The notes: generated by a model not told the origin, from the sequence alone. Positions 18,754-30,599 are shown, counted from the first letter of the stretch. The stretch: 64,000 nucleotides of DNA from Mastigias papua (GCA_964019165.1 OZ025274.1:10859907-10923906); one strand, 5' to 3'. Translations and numbers: made by a program.

Positions 18754-19846
18754 TTATAATTCTTCAAATATTCTGCTGAATGATTCTTGGCCACTTGTTG
18801 TCTTGTTTTGAAAGGTCTGCCTTTGCAGCCCATGTGGACTAGTGACTCCATGTTGCATGTTCTGTTGGTATACAGAATCAGAAGAATTTGGGTAAGGAGG
18901 ACAATTTTGATAGAATAAATTTTGGTTGTATGACTGTTTACTAGCCATTGCATGAGCTAGAAGTTCCATAGAGTGGCTTATCCCCTCTCCAATTTGCTTC
19001 ATTGAGGAGCCGATATCCTTTATAGCTTCTGATAAAAGAGTGCTTGACTGCTTCATCGATTCTGCTAACTCTTTCCTAAACTTTGTGTCCTCCCTTTGCT
19101 TCATTTATCAGCATATGATCACGTTGCGCTGCTGACAGAGCTTTCTGGAGATATTTACGCTTGTTATCAATAAGTTTAGGTACCTCATTTGGTACAGGCT
19201 TGCGTTTCCTACTGTTTTCCATGAGCTCTGGTTCAGTGTCACCATCTTTATCTGGGCCAATTAGGCTTTCATCATTATCATTCTCAAGGCATTCTCGTGA
19301 TATATCAAGCAGTGCTTCTGTGGTTGCAGTATTGGCAGGATGTGCAACTTCTTGAACTCGGGAGAAAGAATCAGTGTCAACACCAGAAGATAACGGCTCT
19401 ACTGCTGCTGTGCCACCCCAAATTTTCACCAATTCATCATAGAATTCAAACACTAACTTGCCACTCCCACTTCTTCTTCCTGATACGATTGCACGAGAAA
19501 AATTCTGTCTTATTTCTTTTACTTTCTCTTGACTGCGAGAATACCCTTTTTTAATGAGATCTAAATCTTCTTTTACCTTATGATAGTACTCACTTTTTTC
19601 CTTTCTGTTAAGCTTTTGAATATCATTATCCGAAATTGAATGTGCAGCCACAAGGCCAAACAGTTCGACTCCTTTCTCGGCATACTTCTCTGCCATCAAC
19701 AAGCGCAGTTGTGTATATTGCGCTGGACGATCGCCATCAAAATCCAAATTTCTATATTCCATTGTAATCTTGTAACTACTGATGGCAGCTGTCAAATTTG
19801 CCACCATTTCTGTGGACCACCGAAATTGCTTCTTCTTCGTCGCCAT
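18754..19846 (-). CDS. Harbinger-1 Myb/trihelix-like accessory protein, one frameshift
   Basis: The start codon at 19846 opens ATKKKQFRWSTEMVANL, a Trp-containing Myb/SANT-like beginning typical of the second Harbinger protein. This protein helps bring the transposase to the nucleus and to DNA. A charged central region and a C-terminal helix (FRKELAESMKQSSTLLSEA) follow. The frame shifts once near 19090-19105, so the two halves overlap in different frames. It lies tail to tail with the transposase, about 100 bases apart. Confidence 0.7.
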
Positions 19847-20155
19847 TTTGTATACCAAAACATGTGCAAGGTTTGGGCGGGAATCTGACTAAAATTATCG
19901 AGGCATATAAATGTAAGCGAGGCTAGCCTGGTTGCCAGCCCGGGCAGAAGTGTTTACATGGAGAAACCTCAGCCCGTTTAGGTGAGATCGCGGGTGCTCG
20001 TTCCTGAGATCTCACCTAAGCGGGCTGGCCCGGCTACCATATAAACGCAGGATAATAATTATATGCAATTCTACGTGATAACCGAGGTAGCCCGGTTAGC
20101 CGGGCTAGCCTGGGTAACCGGGCTGGCTCGGCTCATATAAACAGGTTCTTACCAT

Positions 20156-20371
20156 TATTATTATTATTATTATTATCAATTTATTTAAAGTAGGCCTACA
20201 TATACATACAATATAATATATGTATATACAATAGCTACAAAATAAGAGCTAATTCAAGCCTACTATCTAAGAAAGTAAAATTAAAATATGTAAAAGAACG
20301 TAATGAGATACAGAATAATTAGTTACAAATACATAAATTTACAGGTATCTACAATGTTTCCGATATTTACA
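20156..20371 (-). repeat. Short LINE-tail-like insertion with (TAA)n end
   Basis: An AT-rich segment with an (ATT)n run at its plus-strand start lies between two copies of ACCAT (20151-20155 and 20372-20376). It separates the two parts of the R1 LTR. A TAA-repeat end on the minus strand suggests a 5'-truncated LINE 3' end. Confidence 0.4.
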
Positions 20372-20372
20372 A

Positions 20373-20530
20373 CCATGTATTGGTTGGCGTTCAGTTGATG
20401 TCATATGTAGGGGGTGTTTAATTGATATTGATCAGTCTTTCAGTTACAATTGTATAATACACAGCAAAGCATAGTTTCAATTGTGTCACTTCTACTTAGG
20501 CCTATGGCCTAGGCATAAGACTTTAGTGAA
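20373..20530 (+). repeat. R1 LTR, right part
   Basis: The match to 48998-49347 resumes with ATGTATTGGTTGGCGTTCAG and continues to GGCCTAGGCATAA near 20518. The last bases of the LTR are missing. Confidence 0.55.
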
Positions 20531-21410
20531 TACTGACCACCAGCAAAGAACCCAAGAAGCGTTACAGAAGCAGAATAAACTTAAAGTGTTCCTTCTAAAG
20601 AAAGGGTGATCTTAATTTCCAACTTAAGTATGAGTAAAAGACCAATGCAAATTGATACCACACACATGAAGAAAGGGTTACAGCCCCCTGTATTCCTACA
20701 CAGTCTTTTGAACAACGAAGCAATGTTGTCCAAGGGCAATACCACTGACGGGGAATCACCAATGCTCTTACGAGAGCAACAAGCTCAAGAACATTTTTGC
20801 TCGAGAGGAAAATGCAGTCGTATGGAGATATACTGTTAGAAGTATAAAATTATATGGGTGACGACCATTTTTTCGTTCATGTCATATTTAACGTGCAGAG
20901 AACACGGAGCCAGAGATACAAGATGCTGAGTTAGCGAACTGATCTACTGATTGAGTATATAGTATAAATTACACTCTTCTATACACAAATATTGCTGACG
21001 AATCATTACATACGAGTTACGATATAGATATGAAAAGAAGGTGGTGGGCTGAGTAGACGAAACTGCTAGATGAGATAAACAAAAACAAAGGAATGACTTG
21101 TGTGATCTGATGACACGTATGATGTAAGGGTGATGTCGAGATGTGGGATGATGGTGTATGATATTTCAAAATGTAAAGGCGGGCTGTGAATGAATGATGA
21201 TTAAATGAGGGCCTGGATGGATAGATATATTCACGGTGTTTAGGGTCACTACAATATCATTTATCGAAACACCTTACAATAAACCGAATTATGCAATGTT
21301 GGCTCATAACTAACTTTAAGAAGTTGAATTTCCATACAGTACTGTGAATTTTCAACTCTACGTTTTAGAACCAACGGAGAGAAACCATCCGGGTGTGCAC
21401 TTTTAGTTAG
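20531..21410. other. Unassigned AT-rich region
   Basis: The only patterned piece is 20765-20850, an inverted relative of 16643-16720. The open frame at 20624-20839 has no recognised domain. The remainder could be decayed LTR sequence; I see no support for a gene. Confidence 0.3.
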
Positions 21411-21710
21411 TCACTCTAGCTCCCGCCTTTCTAACTCTCCTGTCACTGTGGCATCGTCGATCGGGAACTCATTAATGTCAATTTCTGGCCGGTGAACAAT
21501 ACGAAAGTTGTGGACAGATTTCTGCAGTTCTGCTAAGGATAGCATTTGGATATGCTTCAGCAACCATAGCAGTAAATCAGTTGGAAAACCTCTCATAAAT
21601 TTTTGAGAAAGCAAGGCATCCCTGGCAGCCAAAGCAAGGCGAGGCTGTGTGACGAAGCCGCGATGCAATGATAGTCTCTCTCCCTCCCTAAAATATCCTG
21701 ATGCATGCAA
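21411..21710 (-). pseudogene. Gypsy gag fragment
   Basis: The frame includes LAARDALLSQKFMRGFPTDL, which has the spacing of Ty3/Gypsy gag capsid regions. It lies downstream of the Gypsy-C pol end on the same strand, the wrong order for one element. It is therefore a fragment of another copy. No zinc knuckle is attached. Confidence 0.4.
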
Positions 21711-21859
21711 AATATAAATTCATAATATCCAAGTACTCTTTAAAAGTTACGAATGGTTCTTTTCTGTCTTTGTTTTCTTTTTCTTCTTCTTTTTTTGGAA
21801 ACAACAAAGCAATAGGTACTCTTTCCAAACAGAGCAATGTTAATAACAATAAGCGAAGT

Positions 21860-24560
21860 GAATTGCAATCTCAAAGTTGTCAATAATTGTAAACTGGAAC
21901 GCCATAACAATCCGACTGTCTGCGATTTCGGCGCAAGTTGTATCTCAACGGTTCTTGACGTGGGTTTTCATTTTCAATCACAGGTTTGTATATATCAAAC
22001 AGGAGATCATCGGTATCAGAACCATCACTTTCTGCTAATGAATCAATGCTACTTTCAGGTTCAACTCATTCTACAGAAAATCGACGTAACTTGTTTATAT
22101 GAATTATGTGATGTTTTCCAGTTCTAAGGCATTCAATCTCACAGTCTTCTGTCAATAAACGAACAACGCGATACGGACCCACATATTTTGAATCAAGGCC
22201 TCGTGCGCAATGATTTTTAAGAAGAACAAGCTATCCTATAACGAAATCGGAATTTTTCTCAACTCTGTGGCGGGAAGTGTAATTTCTTCTGTACTCGATT
22301 TTTTACCAAATATTTCAAATGCTCGTGTCGTTCTTTCAACTCTTTGAGGTATTGAGCAGGACCTCCGACAGGTTTTCTTTCTACTTCACTCCCCTTCCCC
22401 TGAACATCAACAGGTAAGTTAGCCTCACGGCCGTACATAAGTTCAAACGGAAATACACCAGTCGTCTCTTGCTTAGAAATACGGTAGGATAACAAAACTG
22501 ATGGTAACTGATCATCCCAGTCATCTTTCTGGGAATTAACGCGCATACGAAGTAGCAACTTTAAAATCGAGTTAAACCGTTCGCAAAGGCCGTCAGTTTG
22601 GATGATAGGGCGTAGTACGACGCTTTTCAATACCAAACAAATTACATATGCTGGAAAATAAATGGGATTCAAAATTAGACCCTTGGTCAGTTACAATGAT
22701 GGAAGGCATTCCGTGTCGCGAGAAAATAGTTTCTAACTTGCGAACAACAGTCTCCGCTTGTTGGTCAAGCAATGGTTCAGCTTCAGTGTACTTGGTGTAA
22801 TAATCAATATTCGATAAAATGTAACGATTCCCGTGCTTAGTAGTTTTCAAAGGTCAAACTATGTCGATTCCAACCATATAAAAGGGGATGGGCTGAACCT
22901 CTATCGGTTTAAGCGGTTTACGAGGCCTTGGAGTAGCTTTGTTTGTGAGACAAATTTCACATGATTTACAAAAATTCTCAACGTCGCTATGAAACCCTGG
23001 CCAGTAAAAACTTTTCTGCAGCATATCAAATGTTTTGTGAACTCCAAAGTGACCGATTATAATGGAGTGTGAATCTGATGGAGGATCTTTGGTGAGAAAA
23101 ACGTGGAATTACGATTTGTGAGTGCTCAATGCCAGTTTCGTCAACCCACTTGCGATATAGAACACCATTGTTAACAAACAACGAATTAAGAGTGGTATAC
23201 AATGCTGAGAGTACTGACGAACTATCTTTAGGTTGGAGATGGGGGACATTTTCTGCTTGAAGCCATCCTTTCACTACAGATATATCTGATCTATCTAAAT
23301 CCTGTAGCTTTCTAAAGCTCGTTGGTGACCACGAAGAGATTTGAATGCTTTGAGCAGGAGCACGTGATAATGCATCAACATTGTTCATTAAAGTGCTAGG
23401 CCTATGAATAATTTCATAATCGTATTGCTCCAATTTGAGAATCCACCTTGCTTATCTACCATTGGAGTGCTTGAAGTTTCGTAGCCAATTTAGGGCCTTA
23501 TGATCCTAGTAGATGATTACTTTATCTCCATAGACATAAGCATGGGAATACTGGAGAGCCCAAACGATAGCAAAAGCTTCTTTTTCAGTAGTCGTCCAGT
23601 TTTTTTCCGCCGACGAAAACCCTTTAGACGCAAAAGAAGTAACTTTCTCGTCTCCACTTGCTCCTCTCTGTGCTAATATAGCTCCAATGCCCACATTACT
23701 AGCATCGGTGTATAATACGAATTGGCCTTCTTTATTGGGAAAAGCTAAAACTGGGCTGGTTACTAACTGTTGCTTTATTTTTTTGAAAGATTCTTCACAA
23801 GTACTATGCCATATGAAATTAGTACCTTTCTGCATCAGCTTGTGTAAGGGGGCGACAATTTCACTAAAACCCGACATAAAACGACGGTAATAGGATGCTA
23901 AACCAATAAATCGGCGCAGCTCCGTTAAATCTTGCGGTTGTGGATAATCCTCGATGGCTTTTAGCTTCGCACGATCTGGGAAAGGCCTTCATTAGATACA
24001 ATGAAACCTAGATATTTCACACTTCTTTTCGCAAAGAAACATTTAGATGGCTTCAACTTTAAGCCTGCCACCTTAATGGCTTCCAGAACCTCCTTAAAAT
24101 TCTGTAAGTGCTCCTCAAACGTCGAACCAACAATCAGAACATCGTCCAAATATACAAGACACTTGTGGGGAGTTAAACCTTCTAAAACCCGTTGCATGAG
24201 GCGTTGAATCTTGGAACAGCGTTTGGTAATCCAAACCGCATGCGATTAAATTCAAGGTGTTTGCCCCCTGGAATTACGAAAGCTGCTTTTTCTTTACTTA
24301 CCTCAGTAACTTTAACCTGCCAGTAGCCTGACGCTAAATCTAAGGTGGTAAAATATTGTTGCCCAGAAAGCGTGTCTAGTAAATCATTAACCCGCGGAAT
24401 CATGTACAAGTCCTTTATTGTTATATCGTTTAATTTCTGATAGTCGACGCAGAAACACCATGTATTGTCTTTCTTACGAACGAGAACGATGGGGCTCGCC
24501 CAAGGGGAATGACTAGGCCGAATAACACTATTTTGTAACATTTTGCTAACCTGTTCCTAT
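21860..24560 (-). pseudogene. Gypsy-C pol: RT, RNase H, integrase, multiple breaks
   Basis: On the minus strand the order is reverse transcriptase (24541-23961: SPWASPIVLVRKKD, FTTLDLASGYWQ, YLDDVLIV), RNase H (23877-23506: YTDASNVGIGAIL), a linker (23433-23026), integrase (22850-22259: Asp in NIDYYTKY, Asp in VTDQGSNF, Glu in LCERFNS) and a basic C-terminus to about 21860. At least four frame breaks separate these pieces. The N-terminal side of the polymerase is cut by the LINE at 24590. No LTR is attached, so this is a dead internal fragment. Confidence 0.82.
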
Positions 24561-24589
24561 ACTACAGATTTAAGGACGTTGGGGAGACG

Positions 24590-25240
24590 CCTTCATCATC
24601 ATCATCATGTTCCGTCGAGTCGTTTTCGACTCCTGGTGATTTCTTGCACGAAACTTCTCCACTTGCTTCTATCTTGTACCAGTTCTTTCAACTCTATAAA
24701 ATCTTTACCAGTTACTTCCTTCAAATTGTCAAGCCACCCCATCCTTTGCCTCCCTCTTTTCCTTTTTCCTTCACATTTTCCTACTAGTATACTTTTTTCC
24801 AAACTATCTTTGCTTCTCATAATGTGCCCAAAATAGCTAAGCTTTTGTTTGTTTATTTTTCCTTCAAGTGATATGACTGGTTGGATTTGTGCTAATACAT
24901 TTACATTGGTAATTTTATCTATCCATGAAATTTTTAATAGTTCTCTCCAACACCAGAGCTCTAAAGCATCTATCTTTTTTCTTTCGTTTTTTCTTATAGT
25001 CCAGCTCTCACATCCATACAAAAAACAGAGAATATTAAGGTGTTTACTAGTCTAATTTTTGTGTTCAGAGTTAAATCATTGTTCTTTATCACATGTGCTA
25101 ACTTTTTCATTGTTGTTCGGGTCATTCCTATCCTCCTTCTTATTTCACTATCGCTGCCTCCATTTCTTGTTATTTGGCTGCCTAAGAATATGAAGCTTTC
25201 CACTATTTCTATATATTCATCATCAATGGTACTGGATAGT
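24590..25240 (-). mobile_element. RTE-like LINE 3' fragment
   Basis: Two minus-strand frames encode the C-terminal zone of a LINE polymerase (FIFLGSQITRNGG, RRRIGMTRTTMKKL, YGCESWTIRK, ELWCWRELLKISW, YFGHIMR). They are separated by a short frame break near 25000. The 3' end is a (GAT)n run on the minus strand (ATC repeats at 24597-24612), which is common in RTE-type LINEs. It sits exactly between two unrelated Gypsy polymerase fragments. Confidence 0.7.
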
Positions 25241-25244
25241 TCTG

Positions 25245-25990
25245 AATAATGGCTATTTTATCAGGGTTATGCTTAATTCCTTCTTTCCCAACTATATGAC
25301 CTAAGTATAGAACTTCGGTCCTACAGAAATGACATTTCCTGGCTTTTAATTTTAAACCTTCACCTTTCAATCGGCCGAATGTCAAACGAAGATTCTCTAG
25401 ATGCTTTCAAACGATTTAGAATAAACGATTACGTCATCCAAACAGATCATGCAAATTTGCCATTGGAGGCCGCTGAGGACAAGTTGCATCATTTTCTTGA
25501 ACGTAAAACTGGCATTAACAAGTCCCATAGGCATGACACGAAACTCAAAATTACCTTGTCGTGTACAGAAGGCTGTCTTTTCCATGTCCTTAGGATCCAT
25601 AGGAATTTGCCAATATCCGGAGGCAAGATCTAATGTGGTAAAATAACACGCATCTCCCAATGAATCTAAAACTTCATCTGCCCTCGGCATAGGAAAAATC
25701 TGTTGTTTAGGGATGTAATTTAATTTCTGGAATCGACGCAGAACCTAGGCGAACCGTCTTTCTTAGTTACAATAACAAGAGGCTGAGACCAAGGACTAAT
25801 AGATTCTTGAATTATCCCCTTATTTAACATTTCTTCAATGTTCTTGTCTACCATGTCCAATTGACTTTGAGGAATTCTGTACGGCCTTTGACGAAAAGGA
25901 ACATTATCACCTGTCTCTATTTTGTGAGTGAAACGATGTGCTCTACCGAGATCTAAGTCAGAAGTAACAGAAACATCCTGGTGCTCGACG
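25245..25990 (-). pseudogene. Gypsy-D reverse transcriptase fragment
   Basis: The frame shows YFTTLDLASGYWQIPM, FRVMPMGLVNA and a CLDDVIVYS catalytic motif. Upstream pieces read ISPWSQPLVIVTKKDG in another frame. The polymerase stops at the LINE boundary, so RNase H and integrase are missing. It continues the Gypsy-D protease and gag that lie at higher coordinates. Confidence 0.78.
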
Positions 25991-26819
25991 AATAAGTCAA
26001 CAGGACTACTTTTCTCGTTAAGTCTATATCATCCAGCCACGAAGGAGAATTAGAAGTCAATGCTACATCGTGTGACTTACCTTTCTTTATATGTTTAACC
26101 TCTTGACCTTTCAACACCTCTACCATACCCACACATGTTCCTGCAAAAATCTTAACTGGGCAATTATTAGTATTCACTAATTTTACTGGCACAATCCCAT
26201 TGCTAATATTAGCAATACTTCTCGCAGGATATAATAAAGAGTTACAACAGGATATTTCATGCTTTGGCTCTATAAGCACCTCACCTTTTAACCCTGATAT
26301 ACTCCCTTGTAGAATTGCTTCACTACGTGGAGGGATTTCTATGGTATCTACAACACAAACTTTCACTTGACTAGGCGGATTGACTACGCTGACATCAAGA
26401 GTCTGCTGACCTATAATCACCTTCATTCTGCCTAAATCTATCCTACTAGAGGTTTTAACTAAGAAGTCTGTACCTAGCAAGAATGCATAATTAAAGTTCT
26501 TAACAACATGGCAATCTACATACCATTTACTCTCCTGTAGATCTAGTTCTACAGTTGTAGTCCCTACAATATCTAAATATTCTCCAGTAGGAGTCTTAGC
26601 AACAATGGAATTACTGCTTAAGCCTAATGGCGATCGAGCATACTTATTAATCAACGTAAATAAATCAAAACTAATAATGGAAATACCTGAACCTGAATCA
26701 ATTATTATATCAGTCTCGTAATTTGCGACACAACCAGTAAAAGTTAAGCATTGCTTAGAATTTCTATATACAGTGTTAACAATTTGGGGGTTTGTCTCTT
26801 GAGCTGCCTCATACCCCAA
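25953..26819 (-). pseudogene. Gypsy-D protease region
   Basis: A 289-codon frame contains the retropepsin-like site DIIIDSGSGISIIS and the matching FLLGTDFLV block about 90 residues later. Spacer sequence leading to the polymerase follows. It aligns well with the protease of Gypsy-F at 50943-51500, so Gypsy-D and Gypsy-F are related. The Asp-Ser-Gly triad is intact here. Confidence 0.75.
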
Positions 26820-26842
26820 TGAATACTTATGAGGAGCGTACC

Positions 26843-27737
26843 TTAGTTTTTTGAAGGCTCTCTGACCTGGCGTTTTTCTTGATATCTGGCCTCAACATGT
26901 CCTACTCTTTGGCAGAAGTTACAAATGGGGCGACCGTCTGTGCAACGCAAATTTCGGCTGGTGTTGCTGTTGTTTCCACGATACTGTTGCCTTGGGGGTT
27001 GAGATTTTTCCATCGAAACGGCAAGTTTTTCAACTGCTGCTTGGAGGCGTTCCAATCTCTCGTTCATCCTTTGCTGTTCCCCTCCTATGGTAGATACTGG
27101 CATTGACTTGTTGTCATTGTCAGCTCTCTGTGCCCACAGTGCAGTACCATTTGTCAGCTGTTCGTTTATTTCTTCCCTACGCGCGATTTGTAGAGCTTTA
27201 TTAAATGTCTCAGGGTCAGCGATTAGGACAATGCGTCTCATCTCGGGGCGCAGACCATTCACAAAGTGCTCCCTCATTAACATGTCCTGATGCTCCACTG
27301 GCATGCCGGAATATGCTCTACGAACCAGTTGTTGTACGTCTCTTCCAAAGTTGGCAGCACTTTCAGTTTGGCCTTGTTTTCTTTCGTAAAGGTTTGAATA
27401 ATATAACCTCCTGGCTTCAGACGGTGAAAATTGTTTTATTAGAGCTATCTTCAATTCTTCCAAATCGATGTCGTTGGGCAGTTCATCGTAAAACTCTGCA
27501 GCTCGCTCTCATGGAAAGGCAGGCAACACATCTTTCTGACGCATTTCAGACCAATTGTTTGCCTTAGAAACCCGTTCAAAACTTTTCAACCATTTTCTCT
27601 ATGTCTTCCCCGGGCTCACCGAAGAACTTATTTGGTTGAACGACTGTTTTTGAAGTCTCTTCACGCGATTCGCTAGACGAGCATTAAAAACTAAGAGCGT
27701 CCATACGGGCTTTGGCTCTAGCTCCTTTCCCAGTCAT
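26843..27737 (-). pseudogene. Gypsy-D gag
   Basis: The start codon is at 27737 (MTGKGARAKARM). Breaks follow near 27680 and 27570. The main frame from 27463 carries LYERKQGQTESAANFGRD and HFVNGLRPEMRR, typical gag capsid landmarks. It ends in a nucleocapsid CNFCQRVGHVEARY. The fourth zinc ligand, normally Cys, is Tyr in this copy. Confidence 0.75.
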
Positions 27738-27880
27738 GACAATAGAGTAAATATAGCAAAAATATAAGTAACACAAGGTTCTATATACAAGTCTTTTAAA
27801 CAAACCACAATTTAGTCTTTACCAAGTTCACGTTCCAATTACTTCGGCGAGCGGATCTGAAACTTTTCAGCTTCGAATTA

Positions 27881-27899
27881 TCCCATGACGACGTCACCA
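27881..27899 (-). promoter_or_regulatory. Primer binding site of Gypsy-D
   Basis: On the minus strand TGGTGACGTCGTCATGGGA follows the presumed end of the 5' LTR (ACA at 27902-27904) by two bases. I did not identify the tRNA. Confidence 0.5.
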
Positions 27900-27901
27900 A
27901 A

Positions 27902-28448
27902 TGTAAACTTTCTTTCGTTTACGGCAGGATTACCACAGAAAAATACGCAGATTTGTAATTTCCAATTAATCTTTCAATTCTCGTACATATGACTACGGGT
28001 CTTTTACAAGCACCACGAGTAGGCCTTCCTAGTGTTAAACTTTTCTCAAAGTCAAACTCTAGTTGACCAAGTCACTCGATTCAGACTCTAACCCTACTGT
28101 GAGTCTCACTCTCTGACTGCCCGACTATCTGACTGCCCGACTGCCTCCCCTCTAATGCCGGATGCCAAATATATACATTAGAGCGGAGTATTGGGTGGCA
28201 CACACATGCAGTGCTTGATTGGTATCAAATCGCTATTAAGCCTAATTAAACTGTGGCGGTATACTTAAACAAATTATGCTAATAACTGAATGACGTAGAC
28301 GACGGAAAAACATTAATTAGACGCGGTGCGCAAACTAATGGGGTGTTCTACTCTAGACTGCACACGATGAACTGAACTAAACTAATCTAGGGTGTGACTA
28401 GGCTAAAAATCTAAACTAAAAGCAAAACCTACAAGTAACTGTATTACA
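27902..28448 (-). repeat. Gypsy-D 5' LTR (probable)
   Basis: The segment starts TGTAAAC and ends TATTACA on the plus strand and lies directly upstream of the primer binding site and gag. Its outer border is a best guess because no second copy is in the window. Confidence 0.5.
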
Positions 28449-28459
28449 TTGGGGAGTGA

Positions 28460-28870
28460 TAGCAGCAACAAGGTGGACATAGCTGTCACTCAGTGATGAA
28501 ACTATGGCCTCCATCTTTGTAAAACGGACCTGTTGTTGTTGGTGCAAATTCAGTAGCACATTGAACTCAGCAGAGGATGGCTTTGTAGGCTGCTGGGGGG
28601 TAGTACAACTCTGAACGGCACAAGTAGGTATCCCAACTGAATTACCAGAAGACTAGGCATTGAGAACACAGTACCATTGCGCAAAGGATACCATGAGCGC
28701 AAGAGACGTGGTGGGGTCAGTTTCCAGCAATTTCATTGTAATGCTTGAAGGCAGGGCTTTCACGAATTGCCAGTGTGAAAGGGCATCAAATTCGGGAAAT
28801 GATAATGTGGGCTCAGAGGTACTCTGATCTGCTAACAGATCTCTTTAACTTTGATGGCAGGATAGACATA
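28460..28870 (-). pseudogene. Gypsy gag C-terminal fragment
   Basis: The minus-strand frame reads LLETDPTTSLALMVSFAQ and then a Gln-rich segment. This resembles the gag C-terminus of Gypsy-B near 46780-46830 (LLESDPTLDLDTMVQFAQ). A stop interrupts it. It belongs to none of the neighbouring copies in an obvious way. Confidence 0.5.
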
Positions 28871-29423
28871 AAGAAGCAACTCACTTGTGCTTTCTCTCTG
28901 CATACATATATTCTTACTACGCTACTGAGGTCTTTCACAAGCACCTACAGCCCAATCATTACTTTCTGTCGTTCTCCTATCCTCTATTCTCTAATAGGGC
29001 TGTTATATATATAGTATAGGAATACTGATGTAGGATGTATCCGCGTTTTTGCCGACATAGAGTTATCGTTACTCAGCATAAATGGGTTATGGGGTAGTGC
29101 TAGTTTCTTCTAGAATATTTGGTCCAGTCGTGTATGATGTAAGGTTAAATAATCCTTAATCCTAAACAATGGATTGGAATACTGTGTAATGCTCAGTCAC
29201 TATCATGGAGGATTCCTTGTATCCTACTTGGAGTTTGCGTAATAGACGGAATGACTACATGTAAGCAGATATTACTTGGCCTAGCTATATTCATAAATGG
29301 ATTCCTGCAAAACGAAATGTAAAGCATATAGGAACATTTATAAACGCGCAAAGCAATGAGCAATGCGCGTTCCCTCCCTTCTTTCTATCATAAAATAAGC
29401 ATTATTACATCCTTCCCGGTGTT
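28871..29423. other. Probable LTR remnant, no gene
   Basis: The end near 29360-29420 (CAATGCGCGTTCCC, then TCTATCATAAAAT) is shared with 53893-53955, so it is repeat sequence, probably the 3' LTR of Gypsy-F. I see no coding support. Confidence 0.35.
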
Positions 29424-29485
29424 GGAGATTAGAATCGTCCATGATTCTGTATACGAAAGCGTATAATGTGGGCCTGTAAAACGAG

Positions 29486-30357
29486 TTAGTTAGTGTTCTT
29501 TGAGAGAAGAGACAGTTCAAATTGTTTCAATAACTCACTGCAGTGTAAATTTTTCAAGGGCTCCCATGATGGTTCTATATCGTCGTCTTCCCACTTTACC
29601 AAGTGAGTCTCTGTGACATAGTGTGTCTCTGGACGACCGGATCTGTTCTTTGTGATCTTTTTGTTTGGAATGGCTTTGACAGCTAGTTCATTTCGATCGT
29701 CATCTTTTGCGGAATCGTCCTCATTGGAATGTGATTCGTCAATGTCCGGGTCTTCAATTTGTCCATCTGTTGGGGTATCAGGTCGAATGTCCATAGACAT
29801 AGAGGGTTTCAAGCGGTTAACATGAACTATTTGAGTAACTGAACGTTCATCGTTAGCATCTAACAAATAATTTACTGGAGATGCTTTTGATAGAATCCGG
29901 AATGGACCATGCCAGTTGTGGGTTAGTTTGGACGATAGGCCCTTCTTCTTATTTGGTGAGTAAAGCCAAAGACGGTCACCTACATTATAACAAATATCTT
30001 CTGCCTTTTAGTCATAGTACCCCTTCTGACGTTGTTGGTCTAGTTCAATGTTATCACGGGCTAACTAACGGGCTTCTAAAAATCTATCAGCTAAGACTGA
30101 CCTATACTCATTTGTATCCTGATAAGTTTCCTGAACTTTAAGTAACGAAGCATCAATAGGGAGACGTGGATCCCTACCATACATTAAATAAAATGGAGTT
30201 TCCCTAGTAGAAGACTGAAAAGTTCGATACGCGAATAAAGCATACGGGATAAAGTGATCCCAGTCTTTTTGGTGTTCAGACACATACATAGAAAGAACAA
30301 TTGTGAGTGTATGATCAAAGCGTTCCACTAATCCATCGCATTCCAGGTGATAGCTGA
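29486..30357 (-). pseudogene. Gypsy-F integrase end and chromodomain-like tail
   Basis: From 30357 the frame continues the integrase (YHLECDGLVERFDHTL, with the catalytic Glu) and the core end (FAYRTFQSSTRETPFYLMYG). After frame breaks the tail at 29866-29486 is acidic and closes with HLVKWEDDDIEPSWEPLKNL. That pattern matches a chromodomain as known from chromoviral integrases, which bind modified histones and guide insertion. It is shorter than usual. Confidence 0.68.
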
Positions 30358-30599
30358 TGTAACAGATAGCTCGACTCAGAGAGACACGTCTTATTTATTT
30401 CAACTCTGAATCTCAACTACCTAATTCTTCTAATTCTCTTATACACTTAACTAGAATCATAACTACAGGGTACGGATGCACACGCGACAATAACAGGACA
30501 TTATAGAGACAATACTTACAATTGACAATATTACAGACTCACAGGCTTAATTTCACATATACAATACAAATCATACATAGGTAATCACACAATATTACA
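30358..30599 (-). repeat. Gypsy-B 3' LTR
   Basis: Starts TGTAACAGATAG and ends AATATTACA on the plus strand, matching 47272-48500. The purine tract GAGGGGGGAAAGG (minus) adjoins its inner side at 30600-30612. Confidence 0.88.

Larger units (their letters stand above)
17161..20148 (+). mobile_element. PIF/Harbinger DNA transposon 1
   Basis: Terminal inverted repeats share CCTGTTTATATGAGCC, and the 3-base target duplication TTA is perfect (17158-17160 and 20149-20151), as known for Harbinger. It carries the usual gene pair, a DDE transposase (plus) and a Myb/trihelix-like DNA-binding partner (minus). Both ends hold many GC-rich repeats of the type AGCCGGGCTGGC (17175-17280 and 19920-20130), likely protein-binding sites. 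Each gene has one frameshift. Confidence 0.88.

Noticed and set aside
24545..24836. Plus-strand frame starting with His-rich sequence (HHHHH)
   Set aside because: The His run is the ATC microsatellite at the LINE 3' end read in one frame.
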